From Treponema sp. (GTDB taxonomy: Bacteria > Spirochaetota > Spirochaetia > Treponematales > Breznakiellaceae), in the NCBI GenBank assembly GCA_009777995.1, contig WRKT01000011.1, positions 1 to 64,000 on the forward strand: a stretch of DNA of 64,000 nt. The letters run 5' to 3'. Positions 16,711 through 25,457 of this stretch are shown piece by piece. Position 1 is the stretch's first letter, and each line of letters starts with the position of its first letter. The position numbers and the translations under genes are program-made. The notes beneath the pieces were generated by a model. The model was not told the DNA's origin, ran no database searches, and worked only from the letters and a program-made list of their open reading frames with translations.

Positions 16711-18405
16711 TTAAAGACTTCTTATTTCCCATTGAGCCTGTCTTCGGGTGGTGGGAGGTCTTTCGGGTGATGAAAGCATTGTCAAAAGGCGTATCCCTGC
16801 TTCGCTTAAGGGGGGCCCTGAAAAACGGCATAGGGCTCCGATTGCAGCCGCAATTGAAGTAAGCACCGCCTCATTTTGCATCGGAAATGGGGGAAGGATG
16901 GCACTCTGAAAGGCCCTCATTGCAATGCCTTCCGGGTCCACTCCAATCATGCCGATGGATTGAGCTGCTGCCGCCTTTACCGGCATGTCCGGATCGCGGA
17001 GGAAAAGGTTGGCAAGGAAGGGGATGGTCTCCCTTGAGCCCATATAGGATAAAAGCAGGGTTGCCTCCACCCTATGCTGTATTTGCACCTGCGGCACGGC
17101 ACCTGCGGGCAGGTTTGCCGCATAACTTCCTGCTGTTTCCTTAAGCCATGCAGTGTACTCTCTTTCCCTATCCCCGATATTTCCGTTAATACCTGCCTGC
17201 CGTATCTCTGCAAAACGGGTTAGAAGCTCCCTTTCCTCAAATCTATAGGGAGTCCCTGCCCAAGATGAGGGGCCCGGGCTGCTCATCCCGTAACTGCCCT
17301 CACTTACTTCTCCGTAGAGCAGGCGTTGAACTGCCCTTACCCTGTCTTCAAGATGATAGGCATAGAGGATCCAATCAGTGCCGCCTGAGTAAAGGATTCC
17401 GTCATCTCCGAATGCAGGCAGTGCAGAGGCACCTGTTATTCCGATTGACCATAACCTTCTGCCGTCAGAGGCAAAGGCAGCAGCTCCGTTCCTTGTAAGA
17501 ACATAGATCCCCCGCTCATCATAAAAAACATCCACTTCCTCCCCTGCACTTATACTCAAGGAGGTTTCTGCCATCCATATAATTTCCCTTGTCCAAAGGG
17601 AAAGAAGGGCAAGTCTGCCGTTTGCCATAAGCACTGCCGCCTCTTCTCCCCTTGCCGCTGCCTTTACCGGGGCAGAAGGCAGCTCAAGCCTCCCCCTAAA
17701 AGTTTCTCCGTAGCCCAAATCGGGGTAAATCAGCTCAATTTGGCCGTTATAGTGAAATAAGAGGATGCCCGCTCCCCACCCTTCTATGTATAAAGATGTG
17801 GAAGTAACTGAAATGGCCCCTGAAATCCCCCCAAGATATTGAAAGGATGCCATATTCCCAAAGGGATCGATGGTCAGGACTTCTCCGTCATCCATTACAA
17901 GAACCACACTGCCTCTTACATCGAGGAAGGGAGGATGTGCAATGCCCTTATCAAGGACCATCCTCCATAGGATATTCCCCGATGCAGTCATCGTTATAAT
18001 TTCGGTATTCGTAAAGATAAAGAGCCTTGAGTCCCAGCCTATTAAAACAGGAAAAATGATGGGGCTTGAAAGTTGGGTCTGCCAAAGTTCTCTTCCCACC
18101 CTGTTTACGGCTATAAGAATTGCATTTGTCCTACAGATATAGCTTGTACCCTCGCGTGATCTGCTTATATGCGGGGTCAGCCTTCCCCCTGCAAAATAAC
18201 TCCAAAGGGGGGTACCCCTTGATGAGAAGGACTCAACACGGCCCCCGTCTGTAATTGCCACCACCGATTCCACCTGGGCAACGGGGCGGCCGATGATAGT
18301 GCCCCCAAGGGCCTGCCGCCAGAGGTGCTCGCCTGTGATATTTTGGGCATTGCAATACATTGATGTGAGAATAAGGAGGGGTAGAAAGACCAATCTTCTT
18401 ATCAT
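16711..18405 (-). CDS. Exported PQQ-type beta-propeller protein with C-terminal HEAT-like region
   Basis: 564 residues with a signal peptide (MIRRLVFLPLLILTSMYCNAQ). Repeated blades of the PQQ/WD type follow (GEHLWRQALGG, GTPLWSYFAGG, GRELWQTQLSS, GNILWRMVLDK, REIIWMAETSL, GRRLWSIGITG), each with the W-containing strand that defines such propellers. After about residue 440 comes a helical part with HEAT-like units (TIPFLANLFLRDPDMPVKAAAAQSIGMIG). The arrangement recalls BamB-like or other periplasmic scaffolds, but BamB lacks the helical tail. A TATAAT lies 9 bases before the start codon. Confidence 0.7.
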   Translation of the reverse strand: MIRRLVFLPLLILTSMYCNAQNITGEHLWRQALGGTIIGRPVAQVESVVAITDGGRVESFSSRGTPLWSYFAGGRLTPHISRSREGTSYICRTNAILIAVNRVGRELWQTQLSSPIIFPVLIGWDSRLFIFTNTEIITMTASGNILWRMVLDKGIAHPPFLDVRGSVVLVMDDGEVLTIDPFGNMASFQYLGGISGAISVTSTSLYIEGWGAGILLFHYNGQIELIYPDLGYGETFRGRLELPSAPVKAAARGEEAAVLMANGRLALLSLWTREIIWMAETSLSISAGEEVDVFYDERGIYVLTRNGAAAFASDGRRLWSIGITGASALPAFGDDGILYSGGTDWILYAYHLEDRVRAVQRLLYGEVSEGSYGMSSPGPSSWAGTPYRFEERELLTRFAEIRQAGINGNIGDREREYTAWLKETAGSYAANLPAGAVPQVQIQHRVEATLLLSYMGSRETIPFLANLFLRDPDMPVKAAAAQSIGMIGVDPEGIAMRAFQSAILPPFPMQNEAVLTSIAAAIGALCRFSGPPLSEAGIRLLTMLSSPERPPTTRRQAQWEIRSL

Positions 18406-18461
18406 CTATATTCTATTATAGTATTATTGCCGGAAAGGTAGAATAGGGAGTAGAATAAATT

Positions 18462-19466
18462 ATGAGCGGAGAACAGACTGAGACCTTTCACCTTCCCATG
18501 GACGATGGGGCAAAAATATTTTTAAGGCGATGGAAAGTCGAATCGGGAGCAGGGCCTGACACAGGACCTAAGGCGATTCTTCATATAGTGCACGGGATGG
18601 CAGAGCATTCCCAAAGATATTCTAGGGCCGCAGAAGGGCTCGCCCGGAACGGCATAGAGGTCTGGGCGGCAGATCAAAGGGGTCATGGAAGGACTGTATC
18701 TGACGGACAAAACGACAGGAAGCGCGGCGGTCTGCTTGGCCACCCGGCTAACGGCGACGGCTTTGAGCGGGTAACTGCGGATATCGATATTATTAACCGT
18801 AAGATAAGGAGTGAATACCCGAATCTCCCGATTTTCCTTATGGGACATTCCTGGGGTTCCTTTATCGCCCAAAATTATATGGAAAATTACGAGGGCCGCA
18901 GTTCTCCCTACGGAAAGGAAGCCCTCTATCTTGCGGGATGCATTCTCTCGGGCACAAGGGGCCCCGATGGTATAAAAATTGCAATAGGAGCGCCCTTCAT
19001 GTCCCTCCTTGCCCTAATTTGCGGGGAGAGCAAGGGCTCAAGCCTTGCAAAAGCTCTTTCCGATGGCCCGTACAGTAAGGCCTTCAAGCCGAGCCGCACG
19101 GACTTCGATTGGCTTTCAAGGGATAAGGATGAGGTTGATAAGTATATTGCAGACCCCTATTGCGGTTTTCTATGCTCAACAGGCTTTTATAGAGATATGG
19201 CAAGAGCCTTAAAGCGAATACACCTTAGCGGAGAGATGGATAGAATAAGGAAGGAGCTGCCCGTGTATATATTTTCAGGGAGTGCAGACCCGGTGGGAGA
19301 TATGGGGGAAAGCCCTGCAGCCCTTATTGTCGCCTATAGAAGGCTGGAGATAAGGGATCTGGAAAGTGTCCTCTACCCGGATGCACGTCATGAGCCGTTA
19401 AATGAAACAAATAGAGAAGAGGTAGAGGCGAGTATGCTCTCCTGGCTCTTAAGACACTGTGAGTAG
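18462..19466 (+). CDS. Alpha/beta hydrolase, monoacylglycerol-lipase/serine-aminopeptidase type
   Basis: 334 residues. HGMAEHSQRY is the oxyanion-side motif, ADQRGHGRT follows, the nucleophile elbow is GHSWGS, the acid lies in SGSADPVG, and the catalytic His is in DARHEPLNE. This is the S33/Hydrolase_4 pattern of lysophospholipases and monoacylglycerol lipases. No signal peptide, so cytosolic. A possible TTGCCG-18-TAGAAT promoter (18427-18456) ends 5 bases before the ATG; GGGAG at 18446-18450 is an alternative ribosome site. Divergent from the PQQ-like gene. Confidence 0.8.
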   Translation: MSGEQTETFHLPMDDGAKIFLRRWKVESGAGPDTGPKAILHIVHGMAEHSQRYSRAAEGLARNGIEVWAADQRGHGRTVSDGQNDRKRGGLLGHPANGDGFERVTADIDIINRKIRSEYPNLPIFLMGHSWGSFIAQNYMENYEGRSSPYGKEALYLAGCILSGTRGPDGIKIAIGAPFMSLLALICGESKGSSLAKALSDGPYSKAFKPSRTDFDWLSRDKDEVDKYIADPYCGFLCSTGFYRDMARALKRIHLSGEMDRIRKELPVYIFSGSADPVGDMGESPAALIVAYRRLEIRDLESVLYPDARHEPLNETNREEVEASMLSWLLRHCE

Positions 19467-19478
19467 AACGGAGGTTAT

Positions 19479-20585
19479 TTGCGTTTTCGTTATGCAACAG
19501 AGGAAGGCGGTAAGCTTATTAAAAAAGCTATTGTCTATACCCTTGATGAACATAAGATAAATTTTTCTGATGTTGATAATCAGGCAGTTTATATAATTCA
19601 GCGCCTGCAAAGTGCCGGATTTGAAACGTATATAGTCGGCGGAGCTGTAAGGGATCTTATTTTAGGAAAGAAACCCAAGGACTTTGATATAGTCAGCTCT
19701 GCAAACCCTGCGAAGATAAAGAGGATTTTCAGGAACTCAAGAATAATAGGCCGCAGGTTTCGCCTTGTCCATGTTTACTTTGGCCCAAAGATTTTTGAGG
19801 TTTCCACTTTCCGCTCTTTAGGGGAAAGTTATACAGGCAATGCCTTCGGCACCATAGAAGAAGATGTCAGGCGCCGTGACTTCTCCCTAAATGCACTTTT
19901 TTATGACCCCCTAAAGCAGATTGTTATTGATTATGTGGGTGGAATGAAGGATATCCAAAACAGAATAATTAAACCGGTAATCCCGCTTTCCGACATATTC
20001 ACTGACGACCCCGTGCGGATGATAAGGGCGGCAAAATATGCAGCCGTAGCAAACTTCAAGATTCCCTTTCTCCTTAGCCGTAAGATACGAAAACATTCAA
20101 CCCTTCTTGCAGACATTTCTCCTTCAAGACTAACCGAAGAGCTTTTTAAGATAATCAACTCTCCGTATGCCTTTGAAATAATAAAGACCCTGGACATGCT
20201 CAAAATCTTTTCTTATATACAACCCCGTGCGGTAGAACTTTTTAAGTCTAAAGGCGGCTTTAAGGCAAGGTATTTTAAGACCATGCTTGCGCTTAACCGT
20301 GAGGACTCTTCCAGGCATCCGGGTGAGGCCTTTGCCTCCCTAATCCGCGATTATCTTGAAGATCTTGTTGATTGGGACGGGAAACGGACAGAAGAGCGCG
20401 GCATTCCCTTGAGCGAGCGCTTCAAGGCAGCCTTTATTCTTGCAAGAAAATTCGTGCTTCCGATAAATCCGCCCCGCAAGGAAATTTACAGCGCTTTAAG
20501 GTTATTATTTTCCGAGCATGGGGTGTCCGTAAAAGGAATGCGCTTAAGTGAGCGGCCAAGGCCCTTTGGAAGGAAACAGAAGTAA
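19479..20585 (+). CDS. tRNA nucleotidyltransferase / poly(A) polymerase family
   Basis: 368 residues from a TTG start with GGAGG 4 bases upstream. The class II nucleotidyltransferase core is clear: VGGAVRDLILGKKPKDFDIVSSA with the catalytic DFD, RRDFSLNALFYDP, and the DPVRMIRAAKYAA neck helix. The long basic C-terminus (RLSERPRPFGRKQK) is more like bacterial PcnB poly(A) polymerase than CCA-adding enzymes, but the two cannot be separated safely by eye. Starts 12 bp after the hydrolase gene. Confidence 0.85.
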   Translation: MRFRYATEEGGKLIKKAIVYTLDEHKINFSDVDNQAVYIIQRLQSAGFETYIVGGAVRDLILGKKPKDFDIVSSANPAKIKRIFRNSRIIGRRFRLVHVYFGPKIFEVSTFRSLGESYTGNAFGTIEEDVRRRDFSLNALFYDPLKQIVIDYVGGMKDIQNRIIKPVIPLSDIFTDDPVRMIRAAKYAAVANFKIPFLLSRKIRKHSTLLADISPSRLTEELFKIINSPYAFEIIKTLDMLKIFSYIQPRAVELFKSKGGFKARYFKTMLALNREDSSRHPGEAFASLIRDYLEDLVDWDGKRTEERGIPLSERFKAAFILARKFVLPINPPRKEIYSALRLLFSEHGVSVKGMRLSERPRPFGRKQK

Positions 20586-20590
20586 GACCC

Positions 20591-21448
20591 TTACTGGGTA
20601 ATTTTATCAATAATTATATTAACTTCTTCGATTAGGATGCCGGTATACCTCTCTATATTCTCGATCACATATTGCTGTAATTCATGGATGTTTCCGCTTA
20701 ATTGGGTTCCGTAAGGAACGTCAATTGTAATTACAAGCCTATAGCCCATTTCATCATCCCTTACTATTATTTTCTTTATTTTAATTTCCCTATTGTATTC
20801 ATCCACACAGTGGATAACCATCTGGCTTAATGCGCCTTCGGAGATGATCACCTTTCCCCTCTTCGAGTATTCGGGCCTTACAAGGGATTTTTCGTGAACG
20901 CTCGGGGCAGCACCTATATTGACCGGCCCTTTTTTCTGCCTGAAAATCCTGATTGCCTTATAGAAGATATTCGGATAGCTTCTTTTTACTTCGATTGACG
21001 GCACGGGAATTACATGCTTTCCCTCTATGCGCCTCGTCCTTATTGCCTTATCAATTTCCTCCCTTGAAGCGACATCTTCTATCTTGATTATCTTTATTGG
21101 ATTTGGGAGCTGGAGCCTTGCTGCAATTTTATTTACCATTTTCTCCGAAGTACCAAGTACCAGGATCTTTCTTGTTTTTTCACCCTGCAGTTTCTTTGCA
21201 ATCTCATCCCTATGCGATTTCTGGTCAAAGAGAGCAACCTTGACAGCGGCCATAAATGTCTTCTCTTTCTTTGCAGAATGGCCTGCAAGGATGCGGTTGT
21301 CCCTGATCAATAGACCGTCGTCTATTATATAGTCAATGCCATACTTCTGGGCCACAAGCTTTGCCCGGAAGCTCTTTCCGGTTCCGCTTTCTCCCACGAG
21401 GGCATAGACTTTTATCCTTTGAAAATAAAATAGGGACTTAAGAAACAT
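20591..21448 (-). CDS. P-loop ATPase fused to an Asp23/alkaline-shock domain
   Basis: 285 residues. The N-terminal half starts with a Walker A loop (GESGTGKS, 19-26) in a kinase-like setting (IDYIIDDGLLIRDNRILAG). The C-terminal ~110 residues (GKVIISEGALSQMVIHCVDEYNREIK, VDVPYGTQ-like, IQQYVIENIERYTGILIEEVNIIID pattern) match the Asp23/YloU family, which in Firmicutes is membrane-associated and stress-linked. I do not know a characterised example of this combination. The first residues (MFLKSLFYFQ) are hydrophobic but too short for a membrane segment. Convergent with the tRNA nucleotidyltransferase gene. Confidence 0.65.
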   Translation of the reverse strand: MFLKSLFYFQRIKVYALVGESGTGKSFRAKLVAQKYGIDYIIDDGLLIRDNRILAGHSAKKEKTFMAAVKVALFDQKSHRDEIAKKLQGEKTRKILVLGTSEKMVNKIAARLQLPNPIKIIKIEDVASREEIDKAIRTRRIEGKHVIPVPSIEVKRSYPNIFYKAIRIFRQKKGPVNIGAAPSVHEKSLVRPEYSKRGKVIISEGALSQMVIHCVDEYNREIKIKKIIVRDDEMGYRLVITIDVPYGTQLSGNIHELQQYVIENIERYTGILIEEVNIIIDKITQ

Positions 21449-21509
21449 GGCAGTATTATAACAAAAAGATGCCTGTTACATCACCGGTATTAAACGCCGA
21501 TAATAAAGC

Positions 21510-22040
21510 ATGAAGAAAATTATTATTTTACTGTTTCTGCTCCTGCCTGCATTTGCCTTTGCACAGAACAAGTTGACCTTGGCGCATTTTTGGAGCATCC
21601 CCTGGGGCCTGTCCATTGAAAGGGTGGAGGAAATCCTTTTGGAAAGGGGCCTTACCGGCATCCGCGATAATCATGCCCTTATTACTACTGCCGATTATGA
21701 AGGCGAAGAGGGGACTATGGTTTTTCTTTTCAGCAGGGCTAATAGGTTTCATTCAGGAATTGTAATTTATCCTGCCTCGGAGAACAATGTTTTAGACAGA
21801 TATGATCATTATAGGCTTGTTTTGGCAAGGCGCTATGGCATGCCCGACACGGCAGTTGAGTTTTTCGAACCTCCTTTTCAAAAGGGAGACGGCAAGGAAG
21901 TTGATGCAATTATGACAGATAATGCCTTCTACTTTACCGAATGGGAGTTTGGAAATGGCGGCCTTGCATCTGTTACAATTTTTAATTCCCTTGATGTGGG
22001 CCTTACCTTTAGAAATCCCGGCTATGCCGACAGGAATTAA
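21510..22040 (+). CDS. Secreted protein of unknown function
   Basis: 176 residues with a signal peptide (MKKIIILLFLLLPAFAFAQ) cut near residue 19 and no lipobox. The mature start, HFWSIPWGLSIERVEEILLERG, resembles the 'PWG-S-EEV' opening of small periplasmic domains. The rest is beta-rich (YEGEEGTMVFLFSRANRFHSGIVIYP). GATAAT ends 5 bases before the ATG and no ribosome site is visible, so it may be leaderless. Function unknown. Confidence 0.65.
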   Translation: MKKIIILLFLLLPAFAFAQNKLTLAHFWSIPWGLSIERVEEILLERGLTGIRDNHALITTADYEGEEGTMVFLFSRANRFHSGIVIYPASENNVLDRYDHYRLVLARRYGMPDTAVEFFEPPFQKGDGKEVDAIMTDNAFYFTEWEFGNGGLASVTIFNSLDVGLTFRNPGYADRN

Positions 22041-22041
22041 A

Positions 22042-22063
22042 ACTTGTATACTAGTATACAAGT
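22042..22063. promoter_or_regulatory. Perfect 22-bp palindrome, GntR-type operator candidate
   Basis: ACTTGTATAC (22042-22051), TA, GTATACAAGT (22054-22063). It lies 10 bases upstream of the tyrS -35 box. The same CTTGTATAC half-site recurs at 39.6 kb. GntR-family regulators bind such TTGTATAC-type palindromes; no gntR gene is in the window. Confidence 0.6.
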
Positions 22064-22073
22064 TCAGCCAGTC

Positions 22074-22102
22074 TTGACAATAAGCGGCTTTCTATATTAA
22101 AT
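22074..22102 (+). promoter_or_regulatory. Probable tyrS promoter
   Basis: TTGACA (22074-22079), 17 bases, then TTAAAT (22097-22102). The leader to tyrS is about 110 nt. Confidence 0.45.
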
Positions 22103-22151
22103 AATAGTATGACTTCGTTTATTTTTGACTGCTACCGATACTCCTATCTTA

Positions 22152-22170
22152 GCCCCTCTTATTGAGGGGC
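22152..22170 (+). other. Stem-loop in the tyrS leader
   Basis: GCCCCTC (22152-22158), loop TTATT, GAGGGGC (22164-22170). A perfect 7-bp GC-rich stem without a following T-run. I see no T-box signature. It may stabilise or attenuate the leader. Confidence 0.55.
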
Positions 22171-22219
22171 CATACTCTGACGTAATTATTTTCTCAGATT
22201 AACAAGAACAGGAGGACTT

Positions 22220-23452
22220 ATGAATAGTGTATTACAAACATTAAAAACAAGGGGCTTTTTCGCCCAATGCAGCAGTCCGGAAGGGCTTTCCCGCTTAATG
22301 GACGAGGGGCCTGTAACATTTTACATAGGCATAGACCCAACAGGAGCAAGCGCCCATATAGGCCACATGGTGCCTTTTTTTGCATTTACCCATTTAATTA
22401 ATGAAGGCCATAAGGGGATTGCTCTAATGGGCGGAGGGACTGCAAGGATCGGTGATCCATCGGGAAAAACTGAAGTGCGAAAGATGCTGAGTTACGAGCA
22501 ATTGGACGAGAACGTAAAATCAATTGCCTCCCAGCTTAGCGGTTTCATTTCTTTTGACGGAGATGCGGCAAGGATCGAAAATAATAAGGATTGGCTTGCA
22601 GACCTGAACTATATAGACTTCTTGCGCGAAATAGGCAGGCATTTTTCGGTTAATAGAATGCTTAGCATGGAAGCATATAAAACACGCTTGGAAACAGGTC
22701 TTTCATTTATTGAGTTTAATTATCAGCTTTTACAGAGCTATGATTTTCTGGAATTATACCGCCGTACCGGCTGCCGTCTTCAAATAGGCGGGGACGATCA
22801 GTGGGGCAATATACTTGCAGGCGTGGACCTGATTCGCAGGATTGAAGGAATCGAAGCCTTTGCCCTGACCTTCCCGTTAATTACAACAACAAGCGGGGAG
22901 AAAATGGGCAAGACTGAAAAGGGGGCTCTCTTTTTAGATCCAAAAATAACAAGCCCCTACGATTTTTTCCAGTACTGGAGGAATGTCAACGATGCCGACA
23001 TTCGTAATTTCCTTCTTACCTTTACCTTTTTGCCTGTCGAGGAAATTGATGAGCTAACTGCAAAGGGAAAGAATCCGAATGAGGCAAAGGAAAGGATGGC
23101 CTTTGAAATTACTTCAATCATTCACGGAAAGGATGAGGCAGAAAGGGCAATGTCCGGGGCAAGGGCTGCCTTTGGAGGCGGCGGAGAAAAGTCCGCAATG
23201 CCAAGGGCAGAGTTAGCCCGGGGAAAATTTGAAGCAGGTTATGGTGTAATCGAGCTTTTCTGTGACGCAGGCCTTGCAGGAAGCAAGAGCGAGGCCCGCC
23301 GCCTAATCGAACAGGGCGGAGCCTTTGTCTCGGTGGCCGGTACAGAAAGGGCTGTGAGTGATGTAGCGGCTCTTATTGGCCCCGAAGTCCTTAATACAGA
23401 GCTAATCTTACGAGCAGGGAAGAAAAGATATTGTTTGGTAAATTTTACATAG
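22220..23452 (+). CDS. tyrS: Tyrosyl-tRNA synthetase
   Basis: 410 residues. Class I signature HIGH-like motif in AHIGHMVPFF, tyrosine pocket in YDFLELYRRTGCRLQIGGDDQWGN, and the KMSKS equivalent as KMGKTEKG. The C-terminus carries an S4-like tRNA-binding domain (VIELFCDAGLAGSKSEARRLIEQGGAFV). It charges tRNA-Tyr in the cytosol. GGAGG precedes the ATG by 6 bases. The leader carries a hairpin and a GntR-like palindrome upstream of the promoter, so expression may respond to a regulator not seen here. Confidence 0.95.
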   Translation: MNSVLQTLKTRGFFAQCSSPEGLSRLMDEGPVTFYIGIDPTGASAHIGHMVPFFAFTHLINEGHKGIALMGGGTARIGDPSGKTEVRKMLSYEQLDENVKSIASQLSGFISFDGDAARIENNKDWLADLNYIDFLREIGRHFSVNRMLSMEAYKTRLETGLSFIEFNYQLLQSYDFLELYRRTGCRLQIGGDDQWGNILAGVDLIRRIEGIEAFALTFPLITTTSGEKMGKTEKGALFLDPKITSPYDFFQYWRNVNDADIRNFLLTFTFLPVEEIDELTAKGKNPNEAKERMAFEITSIIHGKDEAERAMSGARAAFGGGGEKSAMPRAELARGKFEAGYGVIELFCDAGLAGSKSEARRLIEQGGAFVSVAGTERAVSDVAALIGPEVLNTELILRAGKKRYCLVNFT

Positions 23453-23465
23453 TTTAAGAAGAGTT

Positions 23466-23523
23466 CACACGGAGCTCACAAAGGTCACGGAGAACTCTCT
23501 GTGCCTCTGTGATCTCTGTGTGA
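23466..23523. repeat. Palindromic interspersed repeat, copy 1
   Basis: CACACGGAG / CTCACAAAG / TCACGGAG on the left mirror CTCTGTG units on the right to form a long imperfect hairpin, between tyrS and azlC. A related, longer copy lies at 63808-63920. It could also act as a transcript end for tyrS. Confidence 0.75.
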
Positions 23524-23560
23524 TTAAAATTAAAGAAAGTGAAAAGGTAACAAGGAAAGT

Positions 23561-24256
23561 ATGAGCTATTCGAAACGAAAAGTATTTTTATCGGCATTCA
23601 AGTATTCAATCCCGGTTTTACTTGGCTATATAGCAATCGGCATTGCCTTTGGCCTTGTAATTTCGGGGATTGGGTATCCCTGGTATCTTGCTTCAATTAT
23701 GAGCATCTGGATGTTTGCAGGGGCAGGGCAATTCATTGCAGCAGGCTTGTTTGTATCCGGTGCAGGCATTCTGCAGGCCTGTTTAATTCAGCTTGTCGTA
23801 AATGCAAGGCATATTGCCTACGGCCTTTCCATGCTGAAACGCTTTGACAGGCAGGGGCCGTATAAGCCATATATGGTTTTCTCTCTTACCGATGAAAACT
23901 TCGCCCTCCTATCTTCCATGCAGGAAAACCCCGGCCGGAGTGATGAGGAGAGGCGGCTTTTCATGTTCTATGTTGCCGGTCTGGATCATTCTTATTGGAT
24001 AATTGGATCCACCCTTGGAGCAGTTGCAGGCACTCTGATTCCCTTCGATTTTGGGGGGGTGAGCTTTGCGCTTACTGCGATGTTTGTAGTTTTAATGATC
24101 GAACAGATAAAGAAGGTAAAGAAACTGCCCCTATTCATTGTTTCAGGGGCCGCAGGACTCCTTGGCGTATTTTTGCTCCCCGGTAATATTTCCCTTCTGG
24201 CAGCTCTTATCCTTGCACTTATAATCTCGATATTCATTAGGGGGGAAAAAGTATGA
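23561..24256 (+). CDS. azlC: AzlC-family branched-chain amino acid exporter, large subunit
   Basis: 231 residues with several membrane helices. The N-terminal FSIPVLLGYIAIGIAFGLVI-type helix, the MSIWMFAGAGQFIAAGLF segment and LVVNARHIAYGLSM are hallmarks of AzlC. With AzlD it exports branched-chain amino acids or analogues across the inner membrane. The stop overlaps the azlD start by 4 bp (ATGA), so translation is coupled. Confidence 0.88.
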   Translation: MSYSKRKVFLSAFKYSIPVLLGYIAIGIAFGLVISGIGYPWYLASIMSIWMFAGAGQFIAAGLFVSGAGILQACLIQLVVNARHIAYGLSMLKRFDRQGPYKPYMVFSLTDENFALLSSMQENPGRSDEERRLFMFYVAGLDHSYWIIGSTLGAVAGTLIPFDFGGVSFALTAMFVVLMIEQIKKVKKLPLFIVSGAAGLLGVFLLPGNISLLAALILALIISIFIRGEKV

Positions 24257-24591
24257 GTACCCTTCAAGGAGCATTACTTTTAACATTCGCTATGGGCCTT
24301 GTCATACTTTTCTGCAGAGCCTTCCCATTCCTTTTCTTTTCAAGGAAGGATAACATCCAAAGCCCCTTTTTCACCTTCGTTGAAAAAACAGTCCCCCCTG
24401 TGGCAATGACTGTCCTCGCACTTAATGCAATAGGCGGCAGTCTTCGCGAAAGCCTTCAAGGCGGCTCTCTTACGCTTATCGCTGCAATCTTTACTGCAGC
24501 AATACATTTATGGAAGAGGAATGCTCTTTTGAGTATAATCGGGGGAACTATACTTTATATGATTTTAATTAGAGTTATTTCGGTTTCGTAG
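24253..24591 (+). CDS. azlD: AzlD-family branched-chain amino acid transport subunit
   Basis: 112 residues, four hydrophobic segments, with the FCRAFPFLFF and VPPVAMTVLALNAIGG-type motifs of the AzlD family. It is the small partner of the preceding AzlC; start and stop overlap by 4 bp. Confidence 0.85.
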   Translation: MSTLQGALLLTFAMGLVILFCRAFPFLFFSRKDNIQSPFFTFVEKTVPPVAMTVLALNAIGGSLRESLQGGSLTLIAAIFTAAIHLWKRNALLSIIGGTILYMILIRVISVS

Positions 24592-24603
24592 AACGAGATA
24601 TCA

Positions 24604-25437
24604 CTATAAATATCTTTTTGGCTCTCCGCCCTCAACTTGGGTATGAAGCTCTATATAGCTCTTTGCAGTGCTTGCTGCAATCTTTGCCATAAGAACTTCC
24701 TCAACCTGGAAGAGACCTACTTCACTTGTCATTTGAACTTCAATACGGATTGGTTTATCTCCGCCCTTTGTTATATTAACTTCCTTAATTGAGTTTGCAG
24801 AATACTGATGAATATTGCCCGCCCTGGGTGCCTGACCAAGGGCAAGAGAAACCCTTGCGCGGCCCTTTGTCATGTCACAACCGTCTGCGATAAGTATAAG
24901 TCCCGCTTCAAGAGAGTGAATGGTACGGTTACCCATATGCCCTGCAATACCTTCAAGGGCAAGGGAGCGTATCATCACCTTCTTCTGCATATTATCCTTA
25001 TAGAAGTCGCTTAAGATCCGGTTCAGAATTGGTACGGCCATGAAGGAGGAGTATAGCTCATGATCCTGCCTTCCTATGCACATTCCTAAATCGTGGAGCA
25101 TTGCTGCAAGCAGGGCTCCTATAAGACTGTCTTCAAAGTTTCCGACCCCTTCCTTTTCAAGGCTTGTTTGTATGCCTGCCTTTCTTAAGATATCAAGCAT
25201 AATGATGACGTTTAAGACAACTGTACGCATGTGAACAGGGCCGTGATCGTTATACCCGAGGCGAACTATAGAAACATTATTTGCATAATCCTGTGATGCA
25301 TTTATTTCTTCATCGTTGATTAAAATATTGGCAACTTCCAGTATTTTATCCGATACGCCAAGAGCTTTAAGAGCTCCTATGATCTTTTGATCCAGCGATA
25401 GAGCTTTATGCGACTTCATATCCATAATTTTAATCAA
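24604..25437 (-). CDS. HD-domain phosphohydrolase
   Basis: 277 residues. The metal-binding signature is H (NDHGPVHMRTVV), HD (AAMLHDLGMCIGRQDHELYS) and a later D (LILIADGCDMTKGRARVSL), the usual order of HD superfamily phosphohydrolases. The C-terminal ~80 residues form a separate strand-rich part (IRIEVQMTSEVGLFQVEEVLMAKI). The substrate is unknown; nucleotide or signalling nucleotide hydrolysis is typical. It is divergent from the von Willebrand gene across 20 bp. Confidence 0.8.
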   Translation of the reverse strand: MIKIMDMKSHKALSLDQKIIGALKALGVSDKILEVANILINDEEINASQDYANNVSIVRLGYNDHGPVHMRTVVLNVIIMLDILRKAGIQTSLEKEGVGNFEDSLIGALLAAMLHDLGMCIGRQDHELYSSFMAVPILNRILSDFYKDNMQKKVMIRSLALEGIAGHMGNRTIHSLEAGLILIADGCDMTKGRARVSLALGQAPRAGNIHQYSANSIKEVNITKGGDKPIRIEVQMTSEVGLFQVEEVLMAKIAASTAKSYIELHTQVEGGEPKRYL

Positions 25438-25457
25438 TAATACCGATAATATAAAGT

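Noticed and set aside
22140-22219. T-box or other tRNA-sensing riboswitch before tyrS
   Set aside because: There is a good hairpin but no AGGGTGG-like T-box element and no terminator/antiterminator pair.
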